64,000 nucleotides of DNA from Diphasiastrum complanatum (lineage: Eukaryota > Streptophyta > Lycopodiopsida > Lycopodiales > Lycopodiaceae). A model generated the notes under the pieces. The model worked only from the letters and a program-made list of their open reading frames with translations, ran no database searches and was not told where the DNA came from. The stretch covers positions 22,470,160 to 22,534,159 of the forward strand of contig CM055102.1 in assembly GCA_029204225.1 (NCBI GenBank), given 5' to 3'. Within the stretch, counting starts at the first letter, position 1, and the number at the start of each line of letters is the position of its first letter. The position numbers and the translations under genes were made by a program. Shown piece after piece: positions 43,627 through 56,330 of this stretch.

Positions 43627-44684
43627 GGTGGCCCTTCTTGTAAGCCCCCCTTCCTGCTGCTGCTCAGCCACCAGCCTCCTCACCCGCTTTGAGTTCGTGT
43701 CAAATATACCACTACTACTGTCTCCAATTTTACCAAACCAAAATGGTGTAGCAGGCAAGGAAAGAATCAGCACATGAAAGGCTTTGTAATGGATCAAGCT
43801 CAGCAACCTTTGAGAAAATCTGTCATGGGATCATGGTGTCCTTACCTTTCCAGCTTCGACATCCAAACAAGAACTCTGAAATCTCCTGCGTTAGCCTGAC
43901 ATCCCACGCAGCAAATTAGCATCATCAAGCTTTCCTCGCAATAATCATGACATTTATGAAAAACTACGCATACACCTAGTTATCAGTTCAAGAAGTTTGT
44001 TAACTATCACTCGACAGTTTCACCCTAACTCTCTTCACGCAGGATCATATACCAACATGTAGTCAATCATCTATTGTATATTTAGCACGCATTCTGACAG
44101 AACTGCCAAGGTGGAGTGAGGGACCGATATTCTATTCCGTAATAAAAGTACATAACGCTTTGTGACTTGATATCTACTGACTGCAAGCCCCAGGGTATGC
44201 ATCGGATTTCTATTTTGCACATCATGGCAACAAATTCCTATGTGAGGCAGACGAAAATCCGGATTTGATCTGCATCTAGGTATATTTTTTTGACTTTTCC
44301 TATTCTCCAAGTTTATGACAAAGAAGCTCAACATTATCTCATTTCGGGGTAGCTCTACAGGATTTAGCCAGAATACTAGTTCAAACGACAAATTTACATG
44401 AAAGTGCCATTACTCCATTTTTCTCCTGAGTCATAATCACACCCAGTACTCTTTCCTGTACAGTATTCACCGCCGGCGATCAACCAGCCAACAGGAGAAT
44501 ATTTTGTCAAATATTTCAAAAATGAGCTAGCTGCAGTGAATATGTTCGCAGATGTAAACCCATATTGGATCCAGTTTATCTCTATGGGATATCCTTTTGT
44601 TCCACTGATTGGAGGTTATTGTGGCCTTCACCAGCATACCCGTACTTGGGGGAATATATTGGATTCAGTTTAGCCGGATTTCCT

Positions 44685-44688
<4 letters not shown>
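43627..44688 (-). promoter_or_regulatory. LBD upstream region
   Basis: Should hold the LBD 5' UTR and proximal promoter. The frame is open back to 43806, so an N-terminal extension is possible. No definite TATA box or TE found. Confidence 0.4.

Positions 44689-44739
<51 letters not shown>
44689..44739. repeat. (CT)n microsatellite, about 25 units
   Basis: Perfect CT run (GA on the LBD gene strand), about 1.06 kb upstream of the LBD start. Confidence 0.97.
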
Positions 44740-44741
<2 letters not shown>

Positions 44742-44984
44742 AAACTGGCAGATCACATCGACGCGTGGAGCTTCAAATCTGACATATCCTAAACTATGCG
44801 CATATGAGATGATCAATCCTCAAGGCTCACAATATTTGCGTACATTATTGGGTGTCTGAAAAGCTGATCACTTACTCGAGAAACTTATGACAATCCCAAA
44901 TATGAAGATCAGTGTCCCAAGGCTTTCTTGTCACATGAGTTCTCGTCCATTACATATACATCTCGATCACTATAAAATCCCAAA

Positions 44985-45335
44985 AGCTGCTAAGTCCTGG
45001 GCGAGCGAGGACAAATTACTTCGTAGCTGCTAAGTTCTCCTTGAGCAAGGATAAACCGAGTGCATAACGAATACGTTTTCTAGTATTGCTGCTGATCGAG
45101 CCTCTAAGGCCTTGTTCACTGTCAATAACGACTACGTTTTCTAGTATAAGTGCTATTGATCATGATAGGGAAGTCTGTAAGACGAGTATCTGATATGATC
45201 ATGAATCTAGACTTGATCAGTATCGTGGGCTATTGCAGAAGTGAGATCAGATAGAGCTGATTTACTGGCCTATTGCATCAGCAGCGAGACCAGATTCAAC
45301 TGATTTACCAGCCTATTGCAACAACGGATCACACA
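44985..45335. repeat. Imperfect short duplications upstream of LBD
   Basis: Three pairs of near-duplicates follow each other: AGCTGCTAAGTCCTGGGCGA / AGCTGCTAAGTTCTCCTTGA, then TACGTTTTCTAGTAT twice (about 45079 and 45133), then CTGATTTACTGGCCTATTGC / CTGATTTACCAGCCTATTGC (45257 and 45299). Possibly promoter sequence or a decayed TE. Confidence 0.5.
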
Positions 45336-46206
45336 ATCATCTGATTTGCCCACACTGTAGCTGTCTACTATTGTCAGATCAGCATAGCTAGTAGCATCAC
45401 AGGAGGCAGATGGGCATTGTTTGATCTGCAGATCAACAAGGAATCAGCAACAGGAAAGCAAAAAAAATCTGATCGATCACGCTGCCTTGCTCAGATGAGG
45501 CTGAGAGAAGACAATGGGGGGCAAGAGAGAGCTGATTATAAAAGCTAGGATTGTGGCAGTGTGAAAGGGGACTCTATTCCATTGACTTTGTGGTCCTTGC
45601 TTCTTCATCCAGTATTCCTTGCTGAAAGTCATGAAAAGGCTAAAAAGTTATGGGGCTTATATCAAAAGGTTAAAAGGCACCTTTTGATGTAACCCACTCA
45701 ACTTGACGAAGCCATAGTTACCTTTCTGTGTGACCCCTTAACTTTCTCAACCTGTTTTGAGCTGAGGGGTTTGTTTTGGGGACTCCTGGTCCCATTTAGG
45801 GGTTTCTTCCCAAGGTATTGGCTCTTTTGAATTTCTTCTTGTTTGAAGCCTTGAAGCTTAGAGGTGAGACACAAGTGGCCATTGAGTGACTTAGGATGCA
45901 TGAGGATGATAGGAGCACCACATTCTTCAATGGGTTGCACATAACAATGGCTTTTGACCTGGACCATTGGGCTCTAAACTCGTGTTCTCTTGTTATCCAA
46001 GGGCCAAGCACTTACATTGAAAAAGAAGACCATTGTGGTATACCACAAAGGCATTGCCACAAATTTTTTGTATAAAAAATATGTGTATCTTACCTAAAGG
46101 ATTGAACTATCATTTAAAGTGTGTGCATGAGAAGATATATCACAACAATGAAAAAACATATATGAAATGATTTTGTGAATGCAAATAGACACTATGTATA
46201 TGATTA
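45336..46206. other. Unassigned intergenic sequence
   Basis: No convincing coding frame or repeat boundary. Confidence 0.4.
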
Positions 46207-47880
46207 TTGTATCGTATTCTAAAATCTCAGATACCAAATAAAACTCCTCATGAGATATGGGGTAAGTTGAAGCCAAATCTGGCACATGTTCGGACATTCG
46301 GATGCGCTGTATATATGCACATACCAGATAAGCTGAGAAAGAAACTCGATGAAAAGACAAAACAAGATTTTCTGGTAGGATTCGAGTTACATTCGTCATA
46401 TTATCATGTCTATGTACCTGAAATTGGCAAGATAAAAGTTGTTCGAGATGTTAAATTTGATGAGTTGAAATACATAGCAGACAGTGATCTAGTTGGCTAT
46501 GAAATTCTCAGAAACTATTATGAGCTACCAACGACGACAGAAATAAAACAAGCAGAAGATGAAAGAGAATTACCAGACTCAGAGGGAGGCCAAGATCGAG
46601 TGTCTGACAGACTCGAATCACTAGTTCAAATCCTAGCAGAAAAGCTCGAATCAGAATCGAACTCGAAACCACCTGTGAGAAGATCTGACAGACAACGTAA
46701 ACCACCAAAAAGATATGGTCAGGATGTTTTTAATACAGCCATCGAATTTTGTGGTTTCTCTGACGAACCTCAAACATTCGAGGAAGTTGTTGAAGGACCA
46801 GATAAAGATCGTTGCATTTAAGCAATGGAGGATGAAATTCCATCCATGTATAAGAACAATGTATGGACACTTGCACCAATTCTTGATGGCAGAAAACCAG
46901 TCAAATGCAAGTGGATCTACAACATCAAAATAGGTCCTAATGGAGAAAACATTAGATACAAAGCAAGGTTAGTTGCTAAAGGATTTTCATAGAAGTATGG
47001 AATCGACTACACTAATACTTTCTCACCGATAGTCAAACATACATCAATTCACTTGTTATTCGGGTATGTAGTGGCTCATGATCTAAAAATCCATATTGTA
47101 GATGAGAAGACTGCTTTCTTGCATGCAGAATTGGAAGAAGACTTATTCATGGACCAACCACTTGGTTTTCTAGGCCAAAAATATCCAGAATACAGATGTC
47201 ACATCTAAAACAAGTAGCCAAACAATGGTAGAAAAAGAAGGACGAAGCACTACGTTCCTTAGGCTTCAAACCTCTATTTGTTGAGTCAAATGTCTATAAC
47301 AAACATGTCAAAAATGAAATAATCATTCTAGCTGTCTATGTTGATGACACACTTATCTTCTCAAGAAGAGATAAGTTAATTTCAGATGTCAAAAGAGACA
47401 TTTCTGAAATATTTGAGATTGCTGACCTAGGAGAAGCTAAAATCTATCTAGGCTTGCAAATCATGAGAGACTTTGAAAGTGGTAAGTTGTATCTTCACCA
47501 ACAAAAGTACACTCAAAAGATCATTGAAGACTTCAACATGCTCGAATGCAAAGGTGTGCATACTTCCATGATACCTGGAACAATATTGAACAAGGCAGAT
47601 TGTCCATAGACTCTCAAGGAAGAGGAACGAATGGACAAAACACCCTATTGTAGGCTGATTGGATCCTTGTTATATCTATCATACAACACCATACCTGGTA
47701 TAGCAGGACTCAGAAGAATCCCAAAGAAGCATTTTATTACTGATTCTCTCCATGATCTAGTTGAAATGGTCCCTATTAGAGAGGGAAGCACCAAGAGGAA
47801 AGCCGAGATATCTAAAACTAGTCCAAGATTCAAGCACCAATCAGTAGGGGCATCATGTGAAAAGACAATAATGTCATATT
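46207..47880 (+). pseudogene. copia-4: integrase end, RT and start of RNase H
   Basis: Starts inside integrase (IPNKTPHEIWGKLKPNLAHV, RTFGCAVYMHIPDKLRKKLD), then FLVGFELHSSYYHVYVPEIG, an acidic linker, KNNVWTLAPILDGRKPVKCK, KARLVAKGFS with TAG at 46990-46992 where Gln is expected, KYGIDYTNTFSPIVKH, AVYVDDTLIFSRRDKL (about 47333-47380), YLHQQKYTQKIIEDFNMLEC and, with TAG at 47607-47609, TLKEEERMDKTPYCRLIGSL. RNase H is almost entirely deleted after YNTIPG. Same family as 16501-17122. Confidence 0.88.
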
Positions 47881-47930
47881 TTTATAATTAATCAAAGAGT
47901 TGAAAAAATCGCAAAATCGATTTAGCTCGA

Positions 47931-47950
47931 GAAGGAGGAGGGAGGTAGAG
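47931..47950 (+). promoter_or_regulatory. copia-4 polypurine tract
   Basis: GAAGGAGGAGGGAGGTAGAG directly before TGTTGATGGAACTC (47951), the probable start of a 3' LTR. Confidence 0.65.
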
Positions 47951-48924
47951 TGTTGATGGAACTCGATAACGCATGCCAGAGTGTCGCGACAAATAGTTGT
48001 GTCCAATAGGAATATTGAGTGGAATCAATAAGGGTAAAAGTCACTATAAGGCACCTCATTCTTCAAAGTTATCTCTCATCCTAAAGAAGCTTTTTTCGAT
48101 GAACTATGCATTCAAATTTGAAAAGAAATGGCAAGTTTATAGTTATTATTCAAAAATCAAAACAAATATATTAGCTTAGAGTGTATAAATTCTAGTTTTA
48201 TTACAAAGTTGACTTATTTTTAAAGTAATTAGTAAGAAGAGTCACAAGTTTGAAATAATCTTATAAAAAAAATGAAACATGAGAGTTGAAAATGAATTAT
48301 GGAAACATTATGAAAGTGATTGAACTTTTACTTTTACAGATATAGATAAAGCTCAAAGTTTGTCAATCTCATGAAAGTGATTGACTTTGTACTCTGTAGA
48401 CTCTCATGGTTATTTGGCACCTTAGGATGTTTGTTCATAGATGAATTACAACAAAGACTCATTTTATGTCACAACTTATTTTAAGTATAGGAGCTTATGC
48501 AAAACTTAAAATATGAATGTATAAGGACCCTTTGATATATAATTGTATCTAGAACACGAAAATGCCACATTGCTGGTTGGATATGGTCAAGGATTCAGCT
48601 ATCAAAAGTCCTTAGAAATGAGCCAAGTCGAAGCTGGAGAAAGTATGACAAATGCAGACTTTATTCACTTTATGTGTTTGATGAAAATTTCCTTTTCTAA
48701 AGTACAAAAGAAGATATATTAGAAGACCATGATGTGCCACTAGTAGTTGAATATGAGCAAGACTTATTTTAAAATAGAGAGTCAATTGGAAAAGACAAAC
48801 AATCAATAAAAGACTTGTTGCTCTCAACTAAAAGTATATGTTGATGGGCTGCAAAATTTGAAACATTGCCCAGCCTAGAAAAACCATGTCATATTCATGC
48901 AAATGTCACACCATTTGCAAAGTG
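47951..48924 (+). repeat. Probable copia-4 3' LTR and unassigned flank
   Basis: LTR-like start TGTTGATGG with GTGTCGCGACAAATAG soon after. Its end is not identified. No gene. Confidence 0.4.
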
Positions 48925-49164
48925 GTCTATATTTGAAGATACTAGGGCCCATTTTGAGCTATGTTATGTGACTCTCATGTTGTACAAGACCATGTGAAGT
49001 AGAAGAGACTGGAGTTGTTTTCTTCCCCATTAGCAATATTATGTGACTATATCTGAAGATACTAGGGCCCATTTTGAGCTATATCATGTGACTCTCATGT
49101 TGTACAAAACCATGTGAAGCAGAAGAGACTAGAGTTGTTTTCTTCCCCATTAGCAATAGCTCTT
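48925..49164. repeat. 120-bp tandem duplication
   Basis: Two adjacent copies, starting at GAAGATACTAGGGCCCATTT (about 48935 and 49055), share CTCATGTTGTACAA and GTTGTTTTCTTCCCCATTAG at a fixed 120-bp offset with a few substitutions. Confidence 0.9.
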
Positions 49165-49419
49165 TACCTCTAGCATCAAGTGAAGTGTTTATCCATATTA
49201 CACTTGAATATTCTTTTCATTGTAGCTCATCTCTCAATGACAATAGTAGCCACTCCCAAACTACATGCACGACTATAGCCATCGTGAGTTTTGCCTTTAC
49301 CTCATATTAAGCCTAAGATTAGCAAAGTGTGAAGAATACACAAAATTTAGCTTGATCTTTTCTCATTTTCATGTACAAATGTTCATTAGTATTGTACATA
49401 TTTTAATAATGTTATTTGA

Positions 49420-49760
49420 AAAGTCAAGAGGCCTCCAACTCGAGTTCAAGTGAGTTGGTGACAGGTGTCGCAAAATTTAAAGATTGGTATTTTGCTAGTA
49501 TGCAACCAAATTCATATCTCAATGTCAAATATGGCCCAATCAAATTAAGAGGTGTAGATGCTAAAGCCAATCACATTAAGGGTTGCAAACTATTTGGCCC
49601 ACTACAGATCACTTGGCCAATCATATTGTGAGGTTCAAGCTAGTTGGTCCAATAATGGAGAGGTGGGAATCAAGAGGTCCAATTATCATGAGAGGTGGAA
49701 TCCATGAGGTCCAATCAATTTCAAGCATTCCTCATGCTGGGGAAATGATGTGAAGGATCG
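49420..49760. repeat. Probable LTR U3 fragment with periodic CCAAT boxes
   Basis: CCAAT (or CCACT once) starts at 49536, 49567, 49599, 49649, 49679 and 49711, mostly 30-32 bp apart, with an extra one at 49617, several inside GGYCCAAT…AGAGGTG. The wording matches the array in the copia LTR at 60519-61173, so this is probably a fragment of a related LTR. No coding frame. Confidence 0.55.
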
Positions 49761-50711
49761 AAGTCCGATTTCCCTTGATGTCATACATTGTGCATGATGA
49801 CAAAGGCATGCACAAAATACGATAGAGTTATGGAAGCGAAAATTGTAGACAAGCAAACAAATAAATAAGAGAGTCAGACAGGATGTAAAGAGCGAAGGAT
49901 GCACATGACATTAATCTGAACGTGAAAGAGAGATGATAATTGATTCAACCTGAGGTATGGAATTACAAGTCAGCGAATGCTGGAGCACAAGACAATTGCG
50001 GACAAAACCGCGTGCTCATGAAGCTAACTATGTTTTGTAACAACTATGAGCTTATTTATGACTATCAATCTGAAAGAAGGAACCGATGTGTGAAAGTGTG
50101 TCTGTCTCTAAATAATAATTGCAATTACAAATTATCATCCTTATATAATTTACACTTGTGTAAAGGTATGTACAAAAATGGCATGGAGCTGTTGAACTGT
50201 TTGAGGTAGGTTGTGGTTGTTGCCATTGTCAAGGTAGTTGTGCCGTCTGAGGTAGATTGTGGCTGATGTCATTGCCAAAGTAGTTGTGTAGTACTGGAAG
50301 TGGGCAAGTGGTGTGAGCGTGAGAAGGCTTCGATTAGCGTGACGCTACCGAGAGTCAATAGAGTCTGAGTATTTCTGTAGACCGTGCGACAATGCATGTA
50401 AAACTGCAGCAATGTGAATGGAACTAGATTAGCATGGGATTTGGGAAAGTAGAGAAATAAATCCCAAAACCTCATGCTATAATTCGAGCTACCCCTATAT
50501 GGAAGTGCTCTTTGATTGTACATATGAGCTTTTTGAGAGTTAATGCAATTTGTACTTGCTCTTTGTAACACATTCTTTGTTAACCTTAATGTAAGCCTCT
50601 CTTTCGCTCTCTACTTGAAAGCAAGGGCTCTCTCTCAATCTTTGTATGTGTTTGGGACTTAGTTGTCTTCATGATAACTGGTGTTTGGTTTTAGTGAGAA
50701 AGTGTGGTGTC

Positions 50712-50713
<2 letters not shown>
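49761..50713. other. Unassigned intergenic sequence
   Basis: No gene recognised. A short phrase GTTGTGCCGTCTGAGGTAG / GTTGTGTAGTACTGG with GAGGTAGGTTGTGG repeats near 50203-50290. Confidence 0.4.

Positions 50714-50806
<93 letters not shown>
50714..50806. repeat. (GT)n(GA)n compound microsatellite
   Basis: About 58 bp of GT followed directly by about 36 bp of GA. Confidence 0.97.
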
Positions 50807-50809
<3 letters not shown>

Positions 50810-52347
50810 TGAAGTGACAGAGTTTTATTAAGATAAGAATGAAGATACAATACAAATAAAATGACTCTCCTTTACAGATTTTAGAGGTGAACCTCCTTCA
50901 ATCTAATCGGCTACACTAAAATGGCAAGGATTGCAATCCAAGCCCTTCAGCTTAACACAAACTAAATCTAATGGTTCTAAGAAAACACAAGGAGAACTCA
51001 CATGTATCATGTGAGTCTCACTTTGATCAAACTTAGATTCCTTATTGCAACTTGAATTTGTGACTTTGGCCCACTACATTATTTATTTACTCCTAGGGCC
51101 CAAGTCTCTAGGATGTTGGACTATTCTACTATTGGCGTGCTTCAGCCGAATAATCGATCTTTAATATTCATCCACATTATTATCCAGTTCTACAGTTTTG
51201 TTTGTGTTTCTACATAGTCTGCAAAAATACTCGGGAATCACTCAACAAGTGGCTCTGACATATCGAACATCATCCGACTTATTGACGACACCGACGAAAG
51301 TCGAAGGAGTCGACCATGTCGATGAAAGATAGTTATTGTTCCACTTGATATGAAAATAAATACTTGCCCTAATGGCTTTGCAAGTAAATTTTCCAGAAGT
51401 ACTAACTAGATGGATGCCAATACACTATGGCCAACTGGCTATGCAATTACAGGAAGTTTGAGCTCAAAAAGGGCCGCATATGAATTCGTGCCAAGATCCC
51501 TTTTGCATTTTGTCACTATTTTCAACCAATATCTTTGAATCGCTATAACTTTTTAGTAATTGCTCAGAAGTATGACATGTAATATGTCATTGGAAAGAAA
51601 TTGACGAGCGCTTTCTAACGCACCAATTTTTTGTCGCATTCTAATACGGCAATCAAAAGTTATGCCATTTCTAGTGTAGACTCAAAATGTGACTCAAAGA
51701 AGTAACTTTACGTCAAAGCTACTATGTCAAGAATCTATTGGGCCACATGTACAAACGCAGTGAATAAAAAATGAAAAAGGAATCTTGACAAAAGGCCCTT
51801 TTTGTGTTTAAACTCTGCGACCTCATTAGATGTCCTACTCGTTAATTGCTTTAGTATAAATAGTTGGTCATCAATATACTATCTTAGCTAGCTTTTAGAA
51901 GCTTAGTTTCTATCTTAGATCAATATTCTTATTCACGCTTACTGCTTATCAGCAAAAGTGCATCTGACAGAGTTTTTAGTTACTTAGAGATAGCTTACAT
52001 CGTTTTCATCCGCAATCACTTTGTGCTCTCATCATCAGATTTGTAGATGCTACTTACTGAATCAATCTACTCTCTTATTGCATTCAGTATCATGTCAAAA
52101 TGTATGCCTCTCTTATTGTTTTTGTCTATTCATTGCAATACATCATCGTTTGGCTACCAAATCACTTTAGCAATAACGATTTCAAGGTTGCTAAAAGATT
52201 GAACGTGACTTCTGTCATTATTGTTTTGTTCAATATTGATAGGTGTAGTCGTGCATTAGGAAATAAGGCTTATTTTGCTGTGCCCAATAAGTCATGTACA
52301 ATCTTTGACTTGTCGAACCAACTCACTTTACCTCCCTCTTTCCAGCA
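50807..52347 (+). other. Unassigned sequence ending in a probable copia LTR
   Basis: No gene. The right part must be LTR because 52346-52347 (CA) abuts a primer-binding site; its start is not identified (TGTTGGACTATTC at 51115 is one candidate). A GTCGA-rich stretch lies at 51260-51330. Confidence 0.4.
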
Positions 52348-52740
52348 TGGTATCAGAACGTAGACTGTTATATCAGAGCTCTACTACTTGATATATTTCA
52401 CGATATCAAAGTGATTTCATTAGATACTTTTCATAGTATCATGTTCTTCAGTTTGTGGAATCAAATTTCAGTATCAAATAATTGATTTCCAATTGTAATG
52501 TCTCATAACATCATTCTTAACATCATCGATTTATCGACAGACTAAAGTTCCTGATGGATTCTCAAAGTAAAGCCAGTCCCAATGCAAACAAGCTGAATGG
52601 ATCCAATTACTATTTGTGAAAATTTAAGATGAAGACCTTGCTAATCACCAATGAGTTGTGGAATGTTGTCACAGGTATTAAAGTGAAGCTTGAAGATGAC
52701 ATAGCCAACTCAAAGTGGAAGTCGAACGATGGTAAAACTT
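52348..52740 (+). pseudogene. copia-5: primer site and gag N-terminus
   Basis: TGGTATCAGAACG at 52348 is a copia primer site with one or two changes. Gag begins at 52555 (MDSQSKASPNANKLNGSNYY), TGA replaces Trp, then KFKMKTLLITNELWNVVTG, a typical copia gag start. Similarity stops at about 52735, where sequence of an opposite-strand copia begins. Confidence 0.75.
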
Positions 52741-52860
52741 TTGCTGGAGGAGGAGGAGGTCGAACAGCAGGTTGTTGCACGAAACAAAACCAAAAGGGAT
52801 TTGCGTTCTCACTCTCTTCTCTTTGAACCTCGATTGCTCTGATACAACTAATGTGTATCT
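52741..52860 (-). mobile_element. Opposite-strand copia leader and primer-binding site
   Basis: Minus strand TTGTATCAGAGCAATCGAGG (52833-52852 region) is a copia primer site with one change, preceded by ACACATTAG as a possible LTR end and followed by leader sequence down to about 52741, where it meets copia-5 head-on. Confidence 0.6.
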
Positions 52861-53935
52861 TAGCACGAACAACGGGTTCACTGTACTCGGATAGAATTCG
52901 ATTCTGACTAATAGCTACTGCTGCTAGATCATATCTACGATCTTCCAAAGTGTAGACATGTTGGAAATGGTGAACTCTTGCAACCATTCCCTAGCATTCC
53001 CCGAAGTCCTGAAGGACGAAGATGAAGATAAAGTTGAAGACAAAGTGAAGGCCAAAGATGAAGTGTTCAACATTTGTCCCTACTACCAAATGGCCGAAAC
53101 TGAAAATAAACAAGTTGAGCAAATAGTTTCCAGCTCAAGAGCGTGAAGTCTTGTACTATCATGCTCAGCTGCCAAAGGCAACGTCATCAGAGGATAACTA
53201 ACCAATAGTTTAGCATTAAATATATCTTGAAAATTTTTGCTAAGTAATCTTATAATTTTCCTAGATGTAATAAGTAAAGGATTGACTGAAGATCTAAATA
53301 GAGTGATATGAGAGAGAGAGAGAGAGAGAGAGAGATTAGAGTAAGTAGTCATGAGCAGTATAGCATACTATTAACACTATAGGCTATGCATGCAAGTCTA
53401 CCAACAAGCAGAACATAGCAAATTCATGAGAGGAGTGACAGCCACCAATGAGCGAGACATTGATCAACTCACTCAAAACAAAATACAAATACAAATGCTC
53501 TCTTCTATTCCATCTCTCATTGTTTGTGTCATTTCATTTGATAGAATGATTTGAAGTCTGGGGTCTGTAGTTGTTTGCTTAGGATCCTGCAATAATTTCA
53601 CAAGCTAGCCAAATAGGCAGCACGGACAGGAGCAGACAAGAAGAGATGATGCCCCTGCTGAAACATAAACACTCTACAAGACAGACACCGTTGATCTACC
53701 TTTTATTTTGTTTAAGCATTCAAAAAGAATGAGTAGAATAAGAATAAATAGCTGAACATGTACTGACAACGATCAGACATCAAAACTTCGATATCATTCA
53801 AGATAAAGAAAAATGTGTGCATTACGGCTACTCTATTATCAATGGTCTTTTCTTGAGCATTGTGTGACAAACCCACCCAGTGCATTAGCGCAAGAGATAC
53901 TATGTCTCTCACGAATTATATCAGACAGTCTCGCT
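52861..53935. other. Unassigned sequence with a short (GA)n
   Basis: The left part is probably LTR of the minus-strand copia. A (GA)13 run lies at 53310-53335. No gene. Confidence 0.4.
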
Positions 53936-54013
53936 TCGAGGTCCTTCGGTCTTTGAACTTCGGGTCTTCGCCTTCGAGTCTTCGTTTGTTTGACCTTCGT
54001 GTCTTCGGGTCTT
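53936..54013. repeat. CTTCG minisatellite
   Basis: About eight irregular repeats of CTTCGxGTCTTCG type in 80 bp (for example CTTCGGGTCTTCGCCTTCGA). Adjacent to the end of copia-6, possibly in its LTR. Confidence 0.7.
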
Positions 54014-54104
54014 GGCCTTTGTTGAAACCGTTATGTAGGCTGTTATTGTCTAGGGTGGTTTCTGCATGTGCGCAATTCCTTTGTATTTCTGCAGATACAA
54101 AGAC

Positions 54105-55800
54105 CTATTGGTCCTTTTCATGCATTTCTTCAAACACGGACTCAAAAGCTATCAAAGCCTTATGGCTAGACACATTAACTTTCTTCAGCCCCCTCTCCGA
54201 GCGTGGTAGCTTTACGATTCCCAGAGTACTCATCCTCTGCCTTTCGAACATCCCCTTGTCTAAGGGCTTAGTAAAGATGTCGGCTACCATCTACTTTGTT
54301 CCAATGAAGGTGGTTTTCAATTCGTTCTCTCGACTAGGTCCCTTCTAAAATGATATTTGATTGCAATGTGTTTCGTGCATATGCAAACAGTAAACGTAAA
54401 GACGCATGCTTTGACTATGGGAGAGAAGGTCTCAGTGTAATCAATATTGTACTTCTGAGAGAAACCCTTTCCTACAAGTCTGAGCTATATCTAGAACACA
54501 TTCGGTTCATACTTGTATACCCATTTGCATTGCACGGTTTTTTGCTTATCTAGTACTGGTTGCAGCGTCCATACCTCATTTTTCTTCATGGATTGGATCT
54601 TCTCGTTCATGGCTTGCACCCATTTTTCCTTGTATGGACTGTCGATGGCTTCCTCGTAGGTGTGCCTGATCTCCTAGGAGATTCTTCAAGTACTGCAATG
54701 TCTTTGAATTTGTCTCTTCAGCTAGGTGCAGAACCATTGTGGTTTATTGGCATTCTAGCTGTAGGCAAAGGGCTTGTGGTCCTTTCTCCATCTAATTCGT
54801 CACTCAATTGATGTAAAGAACTGATGTGGGATCCAAAAATCTTCATTTGAGTGTGACGTCTTCTCCCTCTGTCACGGTTGGCAGTTTGTAGTATTGCTTT
54901 CCTAAGACTTCGTAGTTGACAGAATCATCATTGGCCATTATTTTGGTTTCATCGTACTTGACGTCTCTGATGGTCTTCACTTGGTTGCTCTCTGGCAAGT
55001 AGATCCTACAGTATGACGAATGATTGTCATACCTGAGAGGTATTCTTGTTTGACTTTCTCATCGAGCTTCTTTCGAAACTTATCTAGAATGTGTGCATAA
55101 GTGATATAGCCAAAGATCTGAACGTGCATCAGATTGGGCTTTCTACTTCACCATAGTTCATGTAGTGTCATGTGAAAACACCAGATTTGCCGATCCTGTT
55201 CTAGATGTAGCCGGCTGTAGCTACTGCTTCAACCCATAGCACTCTTAGTGCTTTCGAATATTTCATCATACACCTTGTGGCTTCCATAGGGGTCCTATTT
55301 TTCCTTTTAGCAACACCGTTGTGTTGCAGTGTGTAGGAAGCAGTCCTTGTATAAAGGATTCCACGACTATTGTAGAAGTCAACAAAGTGATTCGAGATGT
55401 ATTCTCCACCATGGTCAGTTCTGATCTGTTTGACTTTGCTTCCTGTCCACTTTTCTGTCTAGTTCATTTATTCTATGAACTTGTCGATTACTTTCGACTT
55501 ATTATGTATGAAGTTGCGAACTTGCTATAGTCGTCGATGAAGGTGATATAGTACTTCAAGCTTCCTATAGAGATCACGTCGAGGGGTCCGCAGATGTCTG
55601 AATGTACTAACTCCAGAAGCTTTGTTGCTCTGAAGGAGTCCCTAGTGAAGGAAGTACGAGACATTTTCTCCTTCATGCACGCATCACATGATGTCGAGTT
55701 GGTTGCACTCCTAATGCTTGCTTACTCATGTGATCACTGCATGCTGGCTTGCTTGATACAAGGCCATTGGGTTCATGTGGCATAGTGTCTTGTGTCATAG
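54105..55800 (-). pseudogene. copia-6: integrase, RT start and RNase H tail, deleted
   Basis: Minus strand: ATKLLELVHSDICGPLDVIS, YYITFIDDYSKFATSYIISR (55488-55676), degenerate integrase with FGYITYAHILDKFRKKLDEK (about 55060-55120), RT start EKWVQAMNEKIQSMKKNEVW and TLQPVLDKQ (54550-54640), GFSQKYNIDYTE (about 54440), then directly VADIFTKPLDKGMFERQRMS (54235-54290). Most of RT and RNase H are therefore deleted. Multiple stops. Confidence 0.8.
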
Positions 55801-56330
55801 AACATTTGTAGATTTATGGGTTTGGTGTGCTTGATCTGTTGGTACGTGCACTTTCAGATGATACAAGTAAATGCCCAACATAATCTGGTAACAGGCAGAT
55901 ATGTAAAGAAGAAGAACAGTCAGTTCGCAGATCCTCAAGAGCAGGGGATCTGTCAATAGTTGCCATAACAAGATAATTGCTTTATCAACATTGAGTTTGA
56001 TCTCACTCTACTCATATTTGATCTACTATATACAAGAAGTAGTCACAATATTCATTTCAAATTATTTACTGATATAGTTAGTGATTATGTTCTTTGCATT
56101 AGTTGTATATTTATGCACTTCTTAATTACTTATGCTTCTTTTCTTCTATTATAGCATTGCACTTCTTCTATGTTGCCATGTAATCATTGTCTCCACTGTG
56201 TCATTGTTAAAAGTTCTAATTCTCTATTTTCACTTCACACTTTCTTTTTACTTTCTTGCTCTCTATCGCTTGCTACTTTTGTGCTTGCTACCACTCTTCT
56301 GTCAATCTGCAATCATATTTGCAATCAAAA
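55801..56330. other. Upstream region of UPF copy C
   Basis: CT-rich towards the right end (56210-56320), like a 5' UTR. No other gene. Confidence 0.4.

Noticed and set aside
45698-46011. Minus-strand frames of 70-90 codons
   Set aside because: No recognisable domain, no sister copy in the window and ordinary composition; not supported as a gene.
50646-50831. Frame with (VC)n(RE)n
   Set aside because: GT/GA compound microsatellite.
52610-52987. Minus-strand 125-codon frame with PPPPP
   Set aside because: It overlays a copia leader and primer-binding site and the antisense of copia-5 gag, so it is a chance frame.
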